DNA of 64,000 bases, from assembly GCA_963277665.1 (NCBI GenBank), contig OY728143.1:1118416110-1118480109 (forward strand), in the 5' to 3' direction. The translations under genes were made by a program, and so were the position numbers. Position 1 is the first letter of the stretch. The number at the start of each line of letters is the position of its first letter. The notes below the pieces were generated by a model, which was not told the origin of the DNA, did not search any database, and saw only the letters and a list, made by a program, of their open reading frames with translations. The stretch is from Viscum album. Taxonomy: Eukaryota > Streptophyta > Magnoliopsida > Santalales > Viscaceae. Shown piece after piece: positions 60,280 through 64,000 of the stretch.

Positions 60280-61075
60280 CATTAGAGTATCCATATGTCC
60301 TCCTATACCAGTTTCTCCCAGTTTATCCCAGTGATACTGCATATTCATATAGGTAAGAGGAAGGAGTTTATTCTAATAGACCAATATATATGCCACTGAA
60401 TCTACCTGGGTAGTGTGTTAACCTTTATTGGGGCCCATATCAACACGCTCCACTAGCTGATGAGCCAACCTACCATGCTGAGAATCCTATCAATGAAATG
60501 GAATTTAGGGATCAACATAATAAGAGGATCCCCTGCAAATATGATTTGATATCTACTCTGAATCCCCACCTTGATTCCCTTGAGACCTGATAGATAGAAA
60601 TCCCACATGATAGTAATCCGTACCTCGCATGGGTGGGAAACATGAAAGAAACCTCATATTTTGGGGACCCTAGAGTTGTTCATTTCATATAAATGGGAGA
60701 CCCACTGTAACATTTAAACCACTTTATCTCAAGGAGTGGGCCTTTGTTGGGAACCCTAGATAAATAAGAGGACACCAAGCTCTGATGTTTCATATAGACA
60801 TTAGTAGGACCTAAATTCATATAGTACCACTTATTGACCATTGGTTATATCACTAGTTGGGAAGATCTTCACAGGTAGTTTCTATACCATCTCAGCTCCA
60901 TGACTAGAAATATAAGCATTTTCGACCTCTTCATGTGCAACAAGCTAGCTGATGAGCATGCCATAGTCTTCATCGCCCGGTTGAAGGGCCTCACATATTC
61001 ACTTGACATACCACTATGTTAAGAATAGCTGTTGAAAATGTTCATGGTGAACATTAAGACTATGCTAATCCCAAC
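60280..61075 (+). pseudogene. Tat/Ogre-type gag relic, cut by an LTR
   Basis: Plus-strand capsid relic. It reads MEFRDQHNKRIPCKYDLIS near 60500, then later ITSWEDLHRxFLYHLSSMT (near 60850), followed by NISIFDLFMCNKLADEHA and FIARLKGL, and then KMFMVNIKTMLIP. This matches the Tat-lineage Gag pattern of S-W-E-D-L-x-x-x-F-L, then R-x-x-S-x-x-D-L, then F-I-x-R-W-R and M-F-x-x-x-I. Stops are frequent. The frame is cut at 61075 by the LTR of the gag-only family. With its orientation, this shows that sequence to its left is the 5' end of the Tat element. Confidence 0.75.
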
Positions 61076-62373
61076 TGTAGAGATCCGAAGCTTGACATAC
61101 ATGGACAATACATTATTTTTGTGGAATACTTAATACATAACAAAAAGAAACACACAAGTACCGTAATAGTTTAGTGTCTTTGGAAACTTGGAACGTAATA
61201 TTCTAATCGTGGTGAAAGATCTTCAACATCTCCCATAAAGATCTTCCACTTTTTGTTTCTTACATAAAACCTTTCTTTAAATCCTGGGGGAAAATAAAAC
61301 ATAAAAAGGGTGAGCTCAAATTCTCAGTAAGGGTAAGCATGGATAAAATAAAACATTCCATATACATTTGAACTTAAAAACATGAACACAGTGTTTAAAC
61401 ATCAAAATCTTGAGCAATGACATAAAACATGGAAATACATAAGGCATAGATCATAATGAAACATAAACCATGATAAAATAGCATGGGAATAAAACATGTA
61501 ATTGTGGAATCCATTAATCACATGTAATGATTTCCATAGTAGCCAAGGAATTTCTTCCAAGACCATCTTAGTAGACAAAGTCCCTTTCTGAATCGAGTTC
61601 ACTCCTCATTCCAGTCCTGTAATACTGAACTGGATTATCTTACCGTTCCATCCATGTCTATCTCATGAGATATAAATAATTACCCAATGCATTGGTGGGA
61701 GATATAGGTCCCACCCATCTCATAATTAAATCATTCTTACTTGTTCCACAACATAAACATAAATCATTCATCATAACCCAAAGAATAAAATGTGTATCAT
61801 ACACATCATCCCATCATAACATAATCCATATAAAACAAATGGATATCATTTCATCATAAGAACAGTGAAACCATGTAAATCATAGAGACGTTATACTTGA
61901 AACATACATATATGAAATAATGTCATCTTAGATGGAAAAAATGGTCATGATAAAACATTTGAAATGAATTCTTTTGGAAAATATCCATTCTTGTTCAAAA
62001 TAAATTTCTTCTCACAAAACGTCATGAAATTTTAAAAGAAAGAGATTTTTTTGAAAATAGTCAATAAATATTTTGGAGTAAGCTTCATGAAAATAAGGCT
62101 ATATAAAACCATAAAAATCCTTTCATGCCGTATACGTTAAAAAAACATTTTTCTCGTACTTTTGTCAGAAAAGTCAAAAAGTACCTTGTAGGGTAAATAA
62201 AAGAAAGATTCCTTCCATACCATGGGGTAGAAGTGAAAATAGGTAAAAAGGACTTTAAACATACACAAATACACTTTTATAAAACAAGTACATGGATGAT
62301 AGCAACAACCCTAGTAAATACTTACAAATAAGCAATCTCGGATAAAAATGAGATTTGCAAAATTATCCCTTAC

Positions 62374-62409
62374 CTTAGGTCCGATATGCATCGTACGTAT
62401 CCGAACATC
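62374..62409 (-). other. Putative 36-nt exon, LTR 4
   Basis: The minus strand has ATTATACAG, a 36-base segment, then GTAAGGG. Length and both splice-like borders are kept. The stem GTTCGGATA/TATCGGAC is kept. Confidence 0.5.
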
Positions 62410-62711
62410 CTGTATAATGATTTAAATAGTTTCATTGACTTATTAAAGAATCATATTCATTGTTATTATATCATATATGTTTCACTTATTACTTTATATT
62501 ACCTGTTCTTTTGTAAATTCCATGTTAAAGCAGCGTTTTGGGTAAAATCATTTCATTTATCGAATGTGTTTCGACCTGTCGTTCTTGATATTAATACTTA
62601 TATCCTGATTTACATAATTCCATAATGTAAAACATGATTTATATATAATATATATTCATCATATACATATATATATATATATTATATATCGATAGAAGGA
62701 ATGAAATACAC

Positions 62712-63130
62712 CGTTCATGGAGACGGTAGGCCGTACGTACGCATGAACGCTGTTTTCGTTTCCTTATTTAATTGAATGAAACTAAATAGATAAAATACAT
62801 ATATATATACATAAATCCAGTAGAATTCATATATTTCATTATTATTCATTATATAAACTTTATGATCATTCATGTATGGTTAACATGGAGAATGAATCTC
62901 ATCGCGTCGTGGAGACGGTAGTCCGTACGTACGCACGAGTGATGATATCATTCCCATATTTATTGAATAGAATTGGAGTGGTTGGTATAATATATAAGAA
63001 TAAATATTACTTTAGAATAATCATATATAGTTATTATTTACACCATTATACCCATCCAAGTAAGGTTGTGGTGGAAAATAGATTACACCATGGCGTGGAG
63101 ACGGTATTTCGTACGTACGCACACACAGTG
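62712..63130 (-). other. Three core-sharing hairpins, LTR 4
   Basis: Hairpins at 62712-62749 (CGTTCATG/CATGAACG, perfect), 62900-62944 (CATCACTCGTG/CACGACGCGATG on the minus strand) and 63086-63130 (stem weakened). The cores CGTACGTACGG and CCGTCTCC are kept almost unchanged in a copy that is otherwise more diverged than LTRs 1-3. Confidence 0.65.
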
Positions 63131-63460
63131 ATTTCGTTTTCCGTAGGATGAATAGATGGTGAAATATGGTTGTTTTATACTTATAATAACATAAAAGTAT
63201 ATTATTGATACTTCTGTTATTACTTCTTAATGAAAAAACTAAAGAATAAGAAGTGGAAGAAGAAATAAAGTTGAAAGAATCGGTAACGGACATTACCTCT
63301 TCTTTGAAGCGCCTCTTTGAGACCTCCACTTAGGGAACTAAAACATGTCTTTTAAGAAAACCAGAACCTCTAGTATTCTTATATAGAAGTGGATAAGAGA
63401 CTTTGTTAGGGTTTGGCCGAGCTTGAAGGCTCGATGTGGTGTGAGGAAGAGAGGGAAGAG

Positions 63461-63490
63461 GTGCCCTTTTAGAAGGGAGGAGAGGGGCAC
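63461..63490 (-). promoter_or_regulatory. Damaged promoter, LTR 4
   Basis: The minus strand reads CTCCCTTCTAAAAGGGCAC where LTRs 1-3 have a TATAAAAAG box. The TATA core is lost by substitution and a one-base deletion, so this copy is probably silent from its own promoter. Confidence 0.55.
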
Positions 63491-64000
63491 CTTTGGAAAT
63501 ACAAGAAATATTAGTTTATATTAAATCCCAACCCCACATAAAAACTTCAAAAATGACTTATATCCAAATATTAGATAATATAGGGTTGTAATCTCATCAA
63601 CCAATAAATTGTAGACATGTTAGGAATTTATTTTAAACATTATCAACTTGATTTATTCTTATTTAATCAATTTAATTTTATTTGTGGTAATAACATTCTA
63701 AATTTTATATTATAACAAATAATTATTTATTTGTTGTAAATTTTCCATAATTGGATAATTTATAACATTTTAGACCATATAAAGAAAAATTTATAATTTT
63801 TAAATATTTTTTTGATTTTTAAAAAATTTTATAATATGTTATTTTTATAAAATAACAATAGTGTCAATTTTGACACTATTCATTTATTTGAATTTAAATA
63901 AAATATATACAGAAGATATGTTCAAAATAAAAGCTTTAATAGATTCATAAAAGGTCATATGTATCTATAAAATCATAGAAGCACATTAAATAGTTCATAT

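Larger units (their letters stand above)
61076..64000 (-). mobile_element. LTR 4: minus-strand copy of the gag-only family's LTR (partial)
   Basis: The plus strand begins TGTAGAGATCCGAAG, the reverse complement of an LTR end. It then follows LTRs 1-3 in reverse order: acceptor region near 61310, 36-nt segment (62409-62374), hairpins (62712-63130), donor region near 63297, promoter region (63461-63490) and part of U3. It leaves the window before its 5' end. No primer site or gag follows on its 3' side (61075 and below is Tat gag), so it is a solo or truncated LTR inserted into the Tat element. Confidence 0.85.

Overview
The window is intergenic DNA from a large plant genome, made almost entirely of nested and decayed LTR retrotransposons. 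I find no intact host gene, rRNA, functional tRNA or CRISPR array. The plant assignment rests on recognisable plant lineages: Tat/Ogre-type Ty3/gypsy, Tekay/Del-like chromovirus-type Ty3/gypsy with initiator-Met primer sites, and Ty1/copia. It also rests on very long LTRs and on stop codons that look like methyl-CpG decay. The species cannot be named from the sequence.

Layout. 1-5219 (+) is a broken Tat/Ogre-like pol (PR, RT, RNase H, extra RNase H, integrase). It is followed by a degenerate ~270-bp tandem array (about 5270-9480), an unidentified minus-strand coding relic (about 10730-12160), and LTR-like sequence (about 15400-17740). 17780-24072 (-) is a truncated chromovirus-type element: a 3.0-kb LTR, primer site, gag, PR, RT and RNase H, with integrase lost. 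26640-26859 and 46733-48060 (+) are two halves of one Ty1/copia RT/RNase H relic. A 19.9-kb block sits between them at 26860-46732. 48060-54050 holds an LTR end with a primer site, a 37-bp minisatellite and a gag relic. 54100-61075 (+) is the 5' part of a second Tat-type element: LTR-like tandem repeats, a 33-bp minisatellite and gag. 61076-64000 (-) is an LTR of the same family as those in the 19.9-kb block, running out of the window.

The 19.9-kb block is the most informative part. It is LTR-internal-LTR-internal-LTR: three ~4.8-kb LTRs and two ~2.75-kb internal regions, with near-identical 5-bp target duplications only at its outer ends. The internal regions have an initiator-Met primer site, a gag with zinc knuckles, a tRNA-derived SINE-like insert and a polypurine tract, but no pol. 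This is a non-autonomous, gag-only element that became a tandem by recombination and depends on enzymes supplied in trans.

Each LTR of this family carries, downstream of its TATA box, three spaced hairpins that share a core (CGTACGTACGG, then NNTA, then CCGTCTCC) but have unrelated outer stems that are each largely self-complementary. A 36-nt segment flanked by good splice signals follows them, and a strong 3' splice site lies near the LTR end. The hairpins and the 36-nt segment survive even in the 61-64 kb copy, whose TATA box is damaged. This conserved structured leader is my main candidate for an undescribed system.
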